Below are positions 47,004 through 58,319 of a stretch of DNA of 64,000 nucleotides, piece by piece. Positions within the stretch are counted from its first letter, which is position 1. Each line of letters begins with the position of its first letter. A program made the translations under genes and the position numbers. Under the pieces are notes generated by a model. That model saw nothing but the letters and a program-made list of their open reading frames with translations. It had not been told where the DNA came from and ran no database searches. Origin of the DNA: Allium sativum (taxonomy: Eukaryota; Streptophyta; Magnoliopsida; Asparagales; Amaryllidaceae); assembly GCA_030737875.1 (NCBI GenBank), contig CM060912.1, forward strand, positions 882,283,199 to 882,347,198, read 5' to 3'.

Positions 47004-48334
47004 CTACTGATTCCGACTATTTCTTCCTTTATGCGCCCACAAATGTTCCACTAACTGGTCACGCAATTGGAAGTGCGCAGCTTGATCTTCAATATGTTGA
47101 ACTATATCAACATATTCGTCCATTGAGTTTACATCTTTATGGGGTTTTGCATTTGATCCCGTAAACATGTTAGGATAATTAGACTTTTGATTCTTATACC
47201 CGCCTCTCTCAGACTCCACAATCATGTTATGTATTATTATACAAGCATACATGATTTCTGAAAGCACTCCTGCATCATGAAAACGAGCAGGATTTTGTAA
47301 AATATGAAATCGGGCTTGTAGAACACCAAACGTACGTTCGATGTCCTTTCTGTAGCTAGCTACTTTTTCAGTGAAATAACATTCTTTGTCATTTGATGGT
47401 ACTCTGTATCCCTGAATCAAAGTTCTCCACTTTGGGTATATTCCATCCACTAGAAAGTATCCAGTTTTGTGTTCGATATTACCAACGTTATATGAAACAT
47501 CTGTTGACAGTCCGTTAGCAAGTTCTGTGAAAAGATATGATTGTTTTAAAACATTTAAATCATTCAATGAACCTGGGACTCCAAAAAAAGCATGCTAAAC
47601 CCATAAATCGTCTGTTGCTACTGCTTCAAGGGCCATTGATGACACTTTCTTATGTCCGATGAATATTCCTTTCCATCCCGTTGGGCAGTTTTTCCAAGGC
47701 CAATGCATGCAATCTAAACTTCCATGCATACCTGGAAATCCTCTGGCTTCTCCCCTACGTAGTATCCTGCTTAAATCGTTTGGTCCAGGCGTCCATAGAT
47801 ACTCCTTCCCGAACTCTTCAACAACTGTTTTACAGAATTCTTTTTGACACTCTATTGCTGTTGATGCTGCAATTCTAAAATATTCATCCATTTGGTCGCC
47901 AGATGTTCCATAGCTTAACATCCTCAACGCCGTTGAAATTTTTATGTGGGGCGAATGGCCGATTTCTTGTGCTCCGTTCAGTCTATAAGTGAAATACGGA
48001 TTTGACTGACGAAGTTTAAGATAAATTTTAGAGAAGATTGCCAGACTCATACGATAAGACGACGGAACAAAGTTATATCGTAGGTTGGATTGTCGATGAA
48101 GTAATCCCTCATTAGTCTTTCATGTCCATTCTTGTAGTCTCTCTTATACCGCCGGTCAATCCAGCCAGGCTTACTACCTCGATGGTTGCTAATTGAGCCT
48201 TCAGCGAAATAATTGGAATACCCAACCATTGCGTGTTGTTGCAGCTGCTCCTCCGTCTCTTCCTGCACTTCTATTTCAGAATCTTCACTTTGATTCATGA
48301 CTTCGTAGTAATGGTGGTATAGATTTGGATCCAT
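47004..48334 (-). pseudogene. PIF/Harbinger DDE transposase
   Basis: Starts MDPNLYHHYYEV at 48334. An acidic N-terminus is followed by the usual FRRxYRMSLAIF and HIKISTALRMLSYG (helix-turn-helix region). The catalytic DDE_4 domain has Asp in GSLDCMHWPWKNCP (about 47715), Asp in YFLVDGIYPKW (about 47450) and Glu in RKDIERTFGVLQARF (about 47335). It would cut and rejoin the element ends at TAA targets. Two lesions: a frameshift near 48058 between FRR and YRM, and an in-frame TAG at 47595-47597 in WV*HAFFG, where Trp is expected. Length, about 440 residues, is normal. It carries all three catalytic residues. Confidence 0.93.
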
Positions 48335-49389
48335 TGCTTGCTTTTTGTATAAATTGAGTTTCGTTGTTCTCCCTAAGTGTAGATGTACGACAGATATATA
48401 TAAGCAATGATGGTTAACATATTTTAACTAGTTTTTTTGGCAATAATGGTTCCGACATAATGGTTGGGATAATAATGGTTCTGTCATTGAATAGTCAATT
48501 TAGACAGTTGTTGTGAAGTGAAAGGTTGGCACTAATGGTTGGCAATAATGGTTGGCAGTACATGTAGGCAAGAATGGTTGGCAATAATGGTTCGTAGATA
48601 ATAGTTGGGATAATAAAGGTTCTGTCATTGAGTGGTCAATTCAGACACTTGTTGTGAAGTGAATGGGTGGCACTAATGGTTATCAAGAATGGTTGGCAAT
48701 AATGGTTGGGATAATATCTCTGTCGTTGGGTAGTCAAATTATTGTACCCACATATTTTGGCAATAATGGATCCGAAATAATGGTTGGGATAATAATGGTT
48801 ATGTCATGGAGTAGTCAATTCGGACAGTTGTTGTGATGTGAAAGGTTGGCAATAATTGTTGGCAATACACGTAGGCAAGAATGATTGGCAATAATGGTTG
48901 GGACCATATCTCTGTCGTTGGGTACTCAAATTATTGTAGACATATTTTTTGGCAAAAATGGCTCCAACATAATGGTTGGGATAATAATGGCTCCGACATA
49001 ATGGTTGGGATACTAATGGTTTTGGCAATAATGGTTCCGACATATTTTTTGGCAGTAAAAGTATTCGAAATTATTAGTGACTGCCTATAGTTATTGTGAT
49101 GTCAAAGGTAAGTGCAGGGTAATGGAGAAATTCATTTACATTTATTTATTAAAGGATATCCAAATATTCAGAAATTTGATATAATGTCATATCCAAATAT
49201 GTTTAAAATCTCCACTAAAGTCGAACAGTAGAGTAGGATACGGGGATACAACAATTTATAAAGATACAACAATAAGCATAAAGATACAATAGTTTATAAA
49301 GGTACAACAACTGCCGATATGCGTACTAGCTCCGTCAAAGCATGAAGTGAAAATTAGCAACTTCAGTAAACCCCATTTTACGTTTAGCC
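48335..49389. other. Promoter-side region with TAATGGTTGG repeats
   Basis: From 48420 to 49060 there are more than twenty copies of AATGGTTGGCAATAATGGTT and related units, plus three diverged longer repeats containing TCTGTCATTGAGTAGTCAATT. The region lies upstream of the transposase and downstream of the first zinc-finger gene. No coding sequence was found. Confidence 0.75.
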
Positions 49390-49887
49390 TTAAGGGAGTC
49401 GCATGATGTTCAATCGCAACTGGTCATTTTCACTTCGAACACGTCTATTCTCGCGTTCGAGTTCGTTAGAATATTCTATTCCCCGAGGACACAAAGGTTG
49501 GTCTATCCAGTCTGTGTAATTGCAACCATTTGGATAGGCTGGACATCGCTGCACGCGCCGACCTATATTGTTGCCCTCTGCTCGAACGATAACTTCAACC
49601 GCATACCCGCAATAGCAACGAACTGGATAAGAATCCACTATATGTTCATGCAGTGGTACACGAAAGAACTCTTCTTCTTGCGTTGATTGAGTGCCCTCTT
49701 GTTCAGGTGATACTTGAACAGGTGGTACTGGTGTTTCATGTGGAGTTTGAACATTCACTTGTTCGTACGGTGGTATAGTTTGCGGTTTCATTTGGTTTAG
49801 GAACTGAAGTTCAACTACAAGCTCCTGTAGCCTCATGTTTTCGTAAGCTTGTTCCTCGGAATCTGTAGATGTTGCCCATGAAGACAT
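49390..49887 (-). CDS. GRF-type zinc-finger protein, cargo of the Harbinger element
   Basis: 165 residues, intact, starting MSSWATSTDSEEQ. A coiled, Gln-rich N-terminus and a Pro/Val linker lead to a zinc-finger region at about 108-140: CYCG..VEVIVRAEGNNIGRRVQRCP....GCNYTDWID. The C-x-C-G, G-R-x-x-x-x-C-P and C-x-Y-x-D-W-I-D pattern fits the GRF zinc finger, which binds single-stranded nucleic acid in better-studied proteins. The end (WIDQPLCPRGIEY, then a charged helix) is shared with the gene at 50343-50878. This is the only cargo frame with no lesion. GRF fingers are common in plant transposon-related proteins. The role here is unknown. Confidence 0.78.
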   Translation of the reverse strand: MSSWATSTDSEEQAYENMRLQELVVELQFLNQMKPQTIPPYEQVNVQTPHETPVPPVQVSPEQEGTQSTQEEEFFRVPLHEHIVDSYPVRCYCGYAVEVIVRAEGNNIGRRVQRCPAYPNGCNYTDWIDQPLCPRGIEYSNELERENRRVRSENDQLRLNIMRLP

Positions 49888-50342
49888 TTTCAGTGAGTGC
49901 GAATCAAAGGATGTGCTCTAAGAATGGGGAAGAAGTTGTTTGAGTTTTGTATGTTGTGAGTAAGTTAACATATGTATATACAGCTGAAAGATTGGAAATG
50001 GTGTGAACGGTCAAAAGCTACACTGTAGGGAACACTATATGGAATCTGGCAGATGACATGACTGCCCGATGCGAAGTATGCAAGACTTGACCAGTCATTG
50101 CGCTACAGTTGGTTGTCCCGTTAAGTTCTTACATAGAATATGGAGTTATCTGCAAACCTTGTTATGTTGGCGCGTTATGTAAGAATTTTGCATTTCTAAA
50201 CGAGAAGACGATAATCTTGTTCACGATCAAATTCAAACACTAATACATTCCAAACAACACTTACAGGAACTAGAACAACAGAACATAGCAACATCAAATT
50301 CAAAGTACAGTAATAAATCTTCGATCGAAGAAAAAATAAATC

Positions 50343-50878
50343 CTAATGATTTCTGAGATAGCCAGCTCTAGTTGCATCCGCAACAATCTTGTTCAACCGC
50401 CTTATTTCGGCTTGCGCTTCCAGTGCATATTGAAGTCCACGTTGGCACATTGGCGGGTCTATCCACTGCATAAAATTACAACATTGAATATAATTGCGGT
50501 AATACTTATGGTCTTCGAAGGCCGGACATCCGAAGAATCGGCATCCAACATTTTTTTCAGTTCTGGCTACAACAACAACCGATTCATCTCCACAACAACA
50601 AATAGGGTAAGCTCTACTAGGTAGCGTTGGACTGATTGGATGTAGGAGCTCGATTTCTTGTCCTTCGTATACGATCTGCTTATCAGGCTTTGATTTGCTA
50701 CAATTTCGCGCAATCGAGCGTTGAAAGATTTTGTTCTCGGCTTCACTGATTTAGACTTAACTTGTGCTCCTTCACCGAATTCCACCGTAGGCTTGTTGTG
50801 TTGTACACTATTCCTTGATCGTTCAAACTCTTCATAACAATTATTCATTGTTTCATCGTCAATCTCCAAGTTGTCCAT
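50343..50878 (-). pseudogene. Second GRF-type zinc-finger gene, frameshifted
   Basis: Starts MDNLEIDDETMNN at 50878. The first frame runs about 60 residues through a basic stretch (KSKSVKPRTKSFNARLREIV). A one-base shift near 50695-50705 then moves the reading frame to VYEGQEIELLHPISP...CCCGDESVVVVARTEKNVGCRFFGCP, CCNFMQWIDPPMCQRGLQYALEAQAEIRRL and a TAG at 50343. The finger and the W-I-D-x-P-x-C-x-R-G signature match the neighbour at 49390, so the two are diverged tandem paralogues. Confidence 0.75.
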
Positions 50879-51432
50879 AGCTTCAATACAAAACAAAACC
50901 TTAAACAATTGAAATGAATGCAAAGTGTATGGAGTTATCTGTAAACCTTGTTTGTGCGTAGAATATGGAGTTATCTGTAAACCTTGTTTTGTTGGCGTGC
51001 TATTTAAGAATTTTGCATTTCTACACGAGAAGAGGGAAACCTTGTTCAACATCAAATTCAAACGATATTACATTCCAAACAACACTTACAGGAACTAGAA
51101 CAACAGAACATACCAGCACTACATAAAAACATTCTCTAAACAGAGATACCGTCTCTACACATAACAAATGCAGTCACTACACAAAAACATAATCAAAATG
51201 TACACAAAATACATCAAAAGTACATAATAGTGGTAGTCAACAAATACAGAACGCATACTCAAACAACAGGAACATACAACTATCAACTAGAAAACGTAAT
51301 ACAACAAAAGTACATAACAGTGGTAATACAACAAAAGTACATAACAGTGGTAGTCAACAAATGCAGAACGTCTACTCCAACAGTAGGACCATACAACTGA
51401 CAACTGCGAAAGTACATAAAAGTGGTAGTAAC
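50879..51432. other. Intergenic region with AAAGTACATAACAGTGG repeats
   Basis: Between the second zinc-finger gene and the mobile-domain gene. Short repeats of TACATAAYAGTGGTAGTCAACAAAT occur at 51220, 51310-51360 and 51413. CTTGTTTGTGCG/GAGTTATCTG repeats lie near 50930-51000 and also at 50140. It is probably 3' UTR and promoter sequence. Confidence 0.6.
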
Positions 51433-53697
51433 TCAGTCGTCCGAGTCATCTGAATGTATACGTGGACGTGTGCGGCGCCGATGACGTCTCTCATCATCAC
51501 CAACATCTGGAGGCTGATTGGACCCAGCACTAGACCTATGGTGGTAATACATCTGCAAGTCCTGAAGTCTCTTGCGCTCTGCCTCAAGCTGGGCCTCTAA
51601 ATGTGCCTGCTACTGTCGTGCCTCCTCTGCAACACGACGTAGCTCACCATCATAGTAATCTAGGCTACGTCTATGCTCTATATAGCCCGTATGCCTAATC
51701 CCCATCTGCATATCATACAGATCATGATATGATATCTGTGTAGGATCCGGGTAATCGTGATGGGCCGGAGGATGAAACACGTCAACGTAACGATCCGGTC
51801 CAATGGTGGGCACTGCCATGGTCCATCCAAAATGACTGGCGGCCGTCACATGATCAGCTGCACGAAAACTTTGGCTGGGCTGGGTAATATCGTCGACAAC
51901 AGGTGGACGTATGCCGTGTCGTAGAGCAGATGGCCCTACTAAATCAATCGATGATGCATGCGTAATCGTGTGTGAGGACCCGGTGAAAAATCTACGCATG
52001 AAGGTAAGGTAACACTCCCCGATAATAACAAAGCTCTCAGCCGTCCACCAGCTTGCTGCCCTGGCTATATTTAGCTGCTCCGTCGGGTAAATCGTACACC
52101 GATAAGTATGTGGGTGTGGATCATCCGGAATAGCATCGAAGTCATACAACTGTCTCCAGCACCTCTCACCAAGATACCAATAAGCACCTAGCGCCACGGG
52201 ATAAGATATAAGTGGAAATCTCCGTCCGGCAAGCATCCTAGCAATCTGTATGATCTCAAGATCGATGGATGTACTCTGCTCAAATGGATGCCATATAATC
52301 TAATCCCTATACATCCTCAGCTCGATCTGGTTATGGGCAATGGGATACACATGGCGTGACTCATTATCCCTGGACCCCCGGTTGTCCGCAGTCCAAAAGC
52401 GTATACGGGGGAAAAAGGTCGATGGGTCTGCAGTACGGGTGATAAAATGAAAGTTCCTAGAGTACTCAAAGTACCAATACTGTAACAACTCCCAGAATCC
52501 AAATAAAGAAACCTGAGAATCAGACATGGTGCACTGCATGTCGAGACATCTGTATAGGTATGCAAGGATAGGTGTGCCCCAATCATATAAAATCGCCCCA
52601 TCGGCATTTAACTCAGCCGCGACCTCAAGAAACCCCACAGGCAAACTACTGCTCGAAGAACTAAAGAACAGGTTACCCATAAGGTATAACAATCGAGCAA
52701 GCTCCAAGTCGTCATCAACGGAGTACTGACCGAGTATGCTGTCCATGGCCGCACGGATGTCGCTCAATCTAATAGCGCCTTCTGCCTGATACGACGCAGC
52801 AGAAACATCAAAATGAGGCAGTAGATCATGAACAAGTGCACGATCACGCCATCGACCATCGTTATAAGGCAATGGGGGATAAGCACCTACTCCAATGCTG
52901 ATACCAGTAAGCATGGAGAAATCAAGCGGTGTAAGTCCTAACTCACCACAAGGAAAGTGAAATGTGTGGGTGGTTTTGTACCATCGTAGAGCAATGGCCG
53001 CACACAATTGGACATCGGCATTTATAACATGGTTTATTCCTAAAATTGCAAAGCGCAAAATAAGATAAAATATGACTACTAAATTATCCATTTGTTTCAT
53101 TAAAAGGTCTTTAATATTACCTAAAAAAAATTGAAATCCAAGAGCATGTAACAGTCCTGCGACCCCCTCCTTACCCGCTAAGTGTTCATGATAATATCTA
53201 AGTGTGGTCGCTAACGAACCACGTGAACGTATATTCCGCGACTGTCAACGGTTCAACAAAATGTTATACTATCTACCCAATATCTAATACTCAAAGAATA
53301 CTATTTAAATAATACTAAAAATACTTACAGCCAAACTCGACTGCGTGCTAACGTGTACTTCGTCTTCTGAAAGAATGCGAAAGTTGGATAGCGAAGGAAG
53401 CTTCGCGGCGCTGAGGTTCATATCCAGAAAACCATTGAGATCGACCTGTCTAGCGGAAACCAATCCCAAACCCCTACGCGCCATGCCTAATCGTCCACCT
53501 CTATGCCTACCATGTCCACGATGGCCACCTTCCTTGTGCGCCCCTATGTCTTCGGCGGCTGCAAGCAAGTCTTCTATTCCGAGCGCTGGTTGTTCCCCAC
53601 TACCTCCTGCACCACTCCCGCCTACGCCACTTCCCCCGGTGCCACTATCGTCGCCGTGCATGAATTTTTTGGTGAAATTTTTTAGTAATCTGGCCAT
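51433..53697 (-). pseudogene. Plant mobile domain (MAIN/MAIL1-like) protein, cargo of the Harbinger element
   Basis: Three exons on minus: 53697-53329 (MARLLKNFTKKF, Gly/Ser repeats, basic His/Arg/Gly stretch), 53241-53121 and 53039-51433. The introns (GTAAGT...ACAG, GTAATA...TTAG) join in phase, giving about 698 residues. The plant mobile domain spans about 140-430: LLHALGF, ALRWYKTTHTFHFPCGELGLTPLDFSMLTGI, LARLLYLMGNLFF and LYRCL. The tail is a coiled coil (EAQLEAERKRLQDLQ) and a basic/acidic end. Two in-frame TAGs (52300-52302, 51610-51612) are the only lesions. In Arabidopsis, MAIN and MAIL1 act in transposon silencing and genome stability. Similar domains ride on several plant transposons. 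The role here is inferred only. Confidence 0.85.
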
Positions 53698-53874
53698 ATT
53701 TTCGAACGAATATCTCAAACAAGCTAGTTAATTTGGTTAAAAGCCGACGGATTGGTGAAATGGTGGAGAAAATTTGGTGGAAAATGGGGGAGGAGATTGG
53801 TTTTTGGGGTTTGAAATGGGAAAGGAGAATGGAGACGAGGAGGGGGTGGCGGCGTGGGTTTTGTGGAGGGGATT

Positions 53875-53990
53875 GTTATAACGGCAAACACTTTGCCGTT
53901 ATATGCTATAACGGCAAAGTGTTTGCCGTACAACGGCAAAGAGTTTGCCGTTGTAACATTATAACGGCTTTCTCTTTGCCGTTGTATCCC
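53875..53990. repeat. Right subterminal AACGGC palindromes
   Basis: TATAACGGCAAANACTTTGCCGTTATA and three related palindromic units, matching the left array at 44780-44920 in sequence and spacing. Confidence 0.88.
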
Positions 53991-54071
53991 CAACCCAAAA
54001 CCAGTCATGGCTGGTTCCCCCTTTCTATGTGCTCGGCCCGTTGGACCAGTTGCATAACATGAGAGAGAATA

Positions 54072-54101
54072 ACTGAACAGAACGGATGGTTGGTTATGGT
54101 C
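54072..54101. repeat. Right terminal inverted repeat of the Harbinger element
   Basis: Reads ACTGAACAGAACGGATGGTT, then GGTTATGGTC, followed by TAA. Reversed, it begins GACCATAACCAACCAT and matches the left end. Confidence 0.85.
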
Positions 54102-54104
54102 TAA

Positions 54105-55281
54105 TGATGAAATATTTCACTTTTTCTTGTGTTATATAAATATAATCAATATGCCTAAGCGCATAAGAGTGCTTGCATTCGCAAGCCATTTTACTCTTTT
54201 CTCCATATTAGGTATGTATGTCCTCTCAACAGAACATTCATATGATAAAACCGACTTTCTTGTGCTATCGTCATAGATTACATATTGCATATTACCTTGC
54301 AATTTTGATTAGAGAGGTTTTATAGCATTTGAATCATTATTTATGCACCATATAACAGTTATGGTCATATAAAAAATTTCCTGGGATATATCTTTTGATA
54401 TAACATACGGGGTTTGTCCATGTAACCATTATAATATTATTGAGGTAAATGACATATAAGCAATTTTTTTTAAAGTTACAAACATGTAACGTTTATGTAA
54501 TTATCTGTTCATGCTATACTGTTTGGACTAACTATTTCCTTGATAGGCTTTACATCTTGGAATTATTTTAATATATTACAAGATTTCTTAAGCATGAACT
54601 AAAGCATTTTTTATATTATATAGCCAACCTTGAAGTTGAGCATGGGACTATAATATTTTGATAAAGAATATACATTCTATACTCTAACTGCACAATGTGA
54701 TAGGAAAGAAATGAACAGAAATTTAGGAATTCACTTTCGAATTATGTACATTTTGTTATCAAATACTATCATGATTTCAAGTTAATTTTGTGTTTATAGA
54801 TATATTGATGTATCATTCTGGTTATTTGGGATTTGTGATGATACACATTTGATATTTACTTCTTTTTATATGAGCTATGACGAGTATAATTTGTGAAATA
54901 TTATGAACTAAATACTTCTATTTATATTATTATTTTCCACATTTGAAAGGCTTTGGGTATTATTTACATTCAAACAATCTCTCCATATACTTTTAATATT
55001 TGAAATTTTGGTGTCTCACGGACAGGTGTTGATTTGAATATTTGTTACATTACTTTAACTTTTGATACCATACTTCGTTGTTGTAACTAAATTTATGCTC
55101 AAGTTCTCAAGGAAAAGAATAATCATACGGTGGAGTATATAACGAAAGTAAAGGTATGCCTGTTTGATCAAAATGCTCTAGGTCCAACTTCTGATGTTGT
55201 GTTCTGTTCTTAAACTTTCCTTCAGGTATCTTCTGTACCCATCTGTATATTTTTTCCTTTTTTCGCTCAAACTGTGGTTAT
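54105..55281. other. Spacer with one exon-like block
   Basis: AT-rich. At 55117-55153 an open block (EKNNHTVEYITKVK) precedes a good donor, GTATGC. It could be a relic of a host exon, but no second exon confirms it. Nothing else is recognised. Confidence 0.3.
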
Positions 55282-56221
55282 CATCACTACTAAAAAGGCT
55301 TGATTTAGCGACGAGCACGGGCAAGGCTTGCGACGACTAAAAAAGCGGCTGTCGCAATCCGTTGCTTGTTCTGCAATTATCAAACTACCGAGCCCCTTTC
55401 TTCCTCATTTTATTTTTCCCCCAAAATTATTCCCAAACCCTACGTCCCGTCGTCCTCCCTTGCTGATCCGATTCCAACCTCCAAATTCTATTCCAAGCTT
55501 CTTCAATCATTCCGGTATGTCATCTAACTCTAATTTATGCTTAATTAGGGTTAATTAGAGGATTTAGTTGCTTATTTATATGGGTTTGCAAAATTTAATG
55601 TATATGAATATGAAATTGGTTGTATTGAATGTTTATGAATATGAAATTGGTTGTCCTGAGAGATGCTTATGATGATAGTTGTGTTGTAAGTTGATTTGGG
55701 GATAAATGTAATTGATTAGAAAGGAAAATAAAACTATGATTGTCACATATGTAATGGATTTAAGATGTTGAAAACAATGATTATGACGTATGTAGGCTTA
55801 CGATGAATGTGTTGTAGGATGATTGTGTTGTATTTGGTGAGAGTAACTTGAATATTTCGTGATTTTATGTTAATCAATGTTGTGCATATGAGTCAAAGTC
55901 CATAGTTGATGCTAGTTAACTACATATTAAGTTATATTATATTTCATATTTTATTAAACTACTTTATAGTTCATTCAACTATTTACACTTTATTAACTAT
56001 AAATTAAGTTTGACCATGTTTCATATTTTTATTTAATTACTTAAATATTTAACTAAAAATGAAATAAACGTGATTGTTTAAATTTGAATTAAAATTAATT
56101 AATTAACTTGAAAGCTTACTTTATAAATTATTTCAGTTTAAACGATTAACAAAATTTTGATGGCTGATGACTGATGTTAATAATTCAAGTTATTTATATG
56201 CATTATATGATTGTAACAGAT

Positions 56222-57963
56222 ATGTTTGGTAGACGACGATCGAGGAGTTCGTCACAGCTGACTCCTTCACCATCTCCTACACCAGGAGTAGGTCCTAGTA
56301 GCTCCGAGCCTGATTTGCGGCGAGTTGCAGAGATTGTTCCTAAGAGTGCTGGGTAAGTGTAAAATTTATTTCTATTTAGTTTCTATGCAAACATGTACAC
56401 AGGGGATTCGAAATCCAGCCAGTAGAATTTATTTTAGAGGTGTCGAGGTAGTCTTACACGAGCAGGATGTCTGGGGCATGGTCGCATTGTGATAGTATCC
56501 AACCCCACATCAAGAACGCTATTTTTGCCGATTTGCTGGCAAGTATTTTTTTATATTATTATTGAAAGTAATGTACTGTAAATAATTCAAAATAAATTTA
56601 ATATGCAGGTGGTTGTACGTGTGGAGCCGCAGGACATGCAACTTTTTTTTGACATACTGGAATATGAAAATGTGAAAGAATTATCGAGAAGCAATTTTAA
56701 GAGCAAAGACGTCTTCGAAAAGGCCTCAATGGACGATTGATGATGTGTGGGCTGGATTTAATGCATACTGGGATACAGAAGCATCCAAAGTAAGATATAA
56801 TGAAAATATTCACATTTATGTTGATTGCATTCTTTTAATTAATCGTGTGTCAAATATAATAGGAAGTAGCAAAAAGAAATAAAGCAAATAGAGCTAAGAA
56901 TCCAGGTTTACACCGCGGTGGCTCGAAATCATTCCAGCAACATAGGAGAGAATTGGTATAAAATTTCAATATTTTTAGCATATGTTCATCTAAAAATTTA
57001 GTGCATATCGTTAACTTATTCTTATTTTAATTATCTTATTACTGTATATATACTCAGATGACAAAGTTTCAAGGAAAGCCTACGATGGCAGAGATTTTCA
57101 GGTGTACACATGCGATGGAGCATACTGATGACGAAGGGAACGTGACATATAATTGGGCGGACAAAAAGGCTGCGGGTGTAATGGTAAATATGTTTATTCA
57201 TAATTAAAATGTTTCATATTCTTTCATAGCACAATATACAAGTAAATTATACGACATTTGTATTTAAATTATATTGGTATTGTAGGCGAGATATGATGCA
57301 AAGTCGGCTAGAGTGACTCAGGCCAGTGGACGAGAGGAGCTTATGGTTGCAGAGTGCGATCGTATATGGGATTCTATTATTAAACCGCCTGCTTGTAATA
57401 GGCGATATGACTTCGGCAACAAGGAGGTAAACATTTTTTAATTTAAGTTTACATTTAAAGTATGTATACAATATTAAAAAGGTATAAAGACAACAATAAA
57501 GTATGTATTACATTTATCTTATAATATAACATTAAATATAGTACGTATTAATTTTATTCTTTAAGTTTAACATGTTAAACCTATGCCACATCATCTTTTA
57601 ATCTAATTTCCTCTCATTTTTCAAAGTCTTGTCTTTATAAATATTTTACATGCTAGGCGATATACATGTAGATTTATATGATAACGTCATGAACATAATT
57701 TAGGTTATTAGCTTAAATGTGAACTTTATTTGCAGGCCATTGATTTTAAGTGAGGATATAGGAGGTCCATGGATGAGGAGGCAATAGCTCGGATGCAGCA
57801 GCAGTTGGAAGAGATGAATGATTGGAGAAGAAGCCAACTGGCATAGGAGATAGATGAGCGCATTGCAACTTTCTATCAGGAGCATGGAACGATGCCTGGG
57901 GAGGACGATGATGATGTTGAAGGCGAAGAAGAAGAGGACAAAGACGAGGAGGGCGATGATTAG
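56222..57963 (+). pseudogene. TNPA-like gene of the second CACTA, decayed
   Basis: Same seven-exon layout as 40463-42075, beginning MFGRRRSRSSSQ (ATG at 56222) and ending in an acidic tail at TAG 57961-57963. Lesions: TAG at 56449-56451 (first copy has CAA), a frameshift in the T-run of exon 3 near 56645, TGA near 57752, and TAG at 57844-57846 where the first copy has CAG (41929-41931). Blocks such as PKSAG, ANRAKNPGLHRGGSKSFQQHR and MEHTDDEGNVTYNWAD are still clear. Confidence 0.88.
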
Positions 57964-58319
57964 TTTGGTTGTTCTATTGGTTTGGTATGTACATATACTT
58001 GGTTTTTTATATGCTTCATGCACGTACAATGTTATTTGACGATGGTATGGTGTGGTTGGATTTATTCAATGATATGTGATGACGGTACGGTAATATGTGA
58101 TGATGATATTGTTTTTTTTATCTATGACGATAGTATGTTATGATATTGTGATGAATTTAGTAATATTTTGGATATTTTGTGTTGTTGATGTGTTTTGGTA
58201 GTGAGAATTGATTATATTGGAGTGATATTGGTTGATTTTTGAGTTGATATAGGAATGGTATTGGTTTTGTGGATTGAGGGGAAGGAATAGAAGCCGTGTG
58301 CAGAAAAAATGCTTCAGAT

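Larger units (their letters stand above)
44643..54101. mobile_element. PIF/Harbinger transposon with plant mobile domain and GRF zinc-finger cargo
   Basis: Terminal inverted repeats read GAGCACAACCAACAAT on the left and, reversed, GACCATAACCAACCAT on the right, each followed by TGTTCAGTTA. The 3-bp duplication TAA flanks the element (44640-44642, 54102-54104). Length is 9459 bp. It encodes ORF1 (Myb/SANT-like, plus), a DDE_4 transposase (minus), two GRF-type zinc-finger proteins (minus) and a plant mobile domain protein (minus). Palindromic AACGGC arrays sit inside both ends. Ordinary PIF/Pong elements carry only ORF1 and transposase, so the other three genes are extra. The shared termini, flanking duplication and matching subterminal arrays argue for one mobile unit. 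Confidence 0.9.

Noticed and set aside
53724..54062. Open frames on both strands near the right end of the Harbinger element
   Set aside because: They run through the subterminal palindromes and a G/A-rich leader, with no domain and no splice support.
44643..54101. Gypsy or MULE origin for the mobile-domain gene region
   Set aside because: No LTRs, MULE ends or 9-bp duplication were found around 51433-53697. The only end pair enclosing it is the Harbinger pair with TAA.
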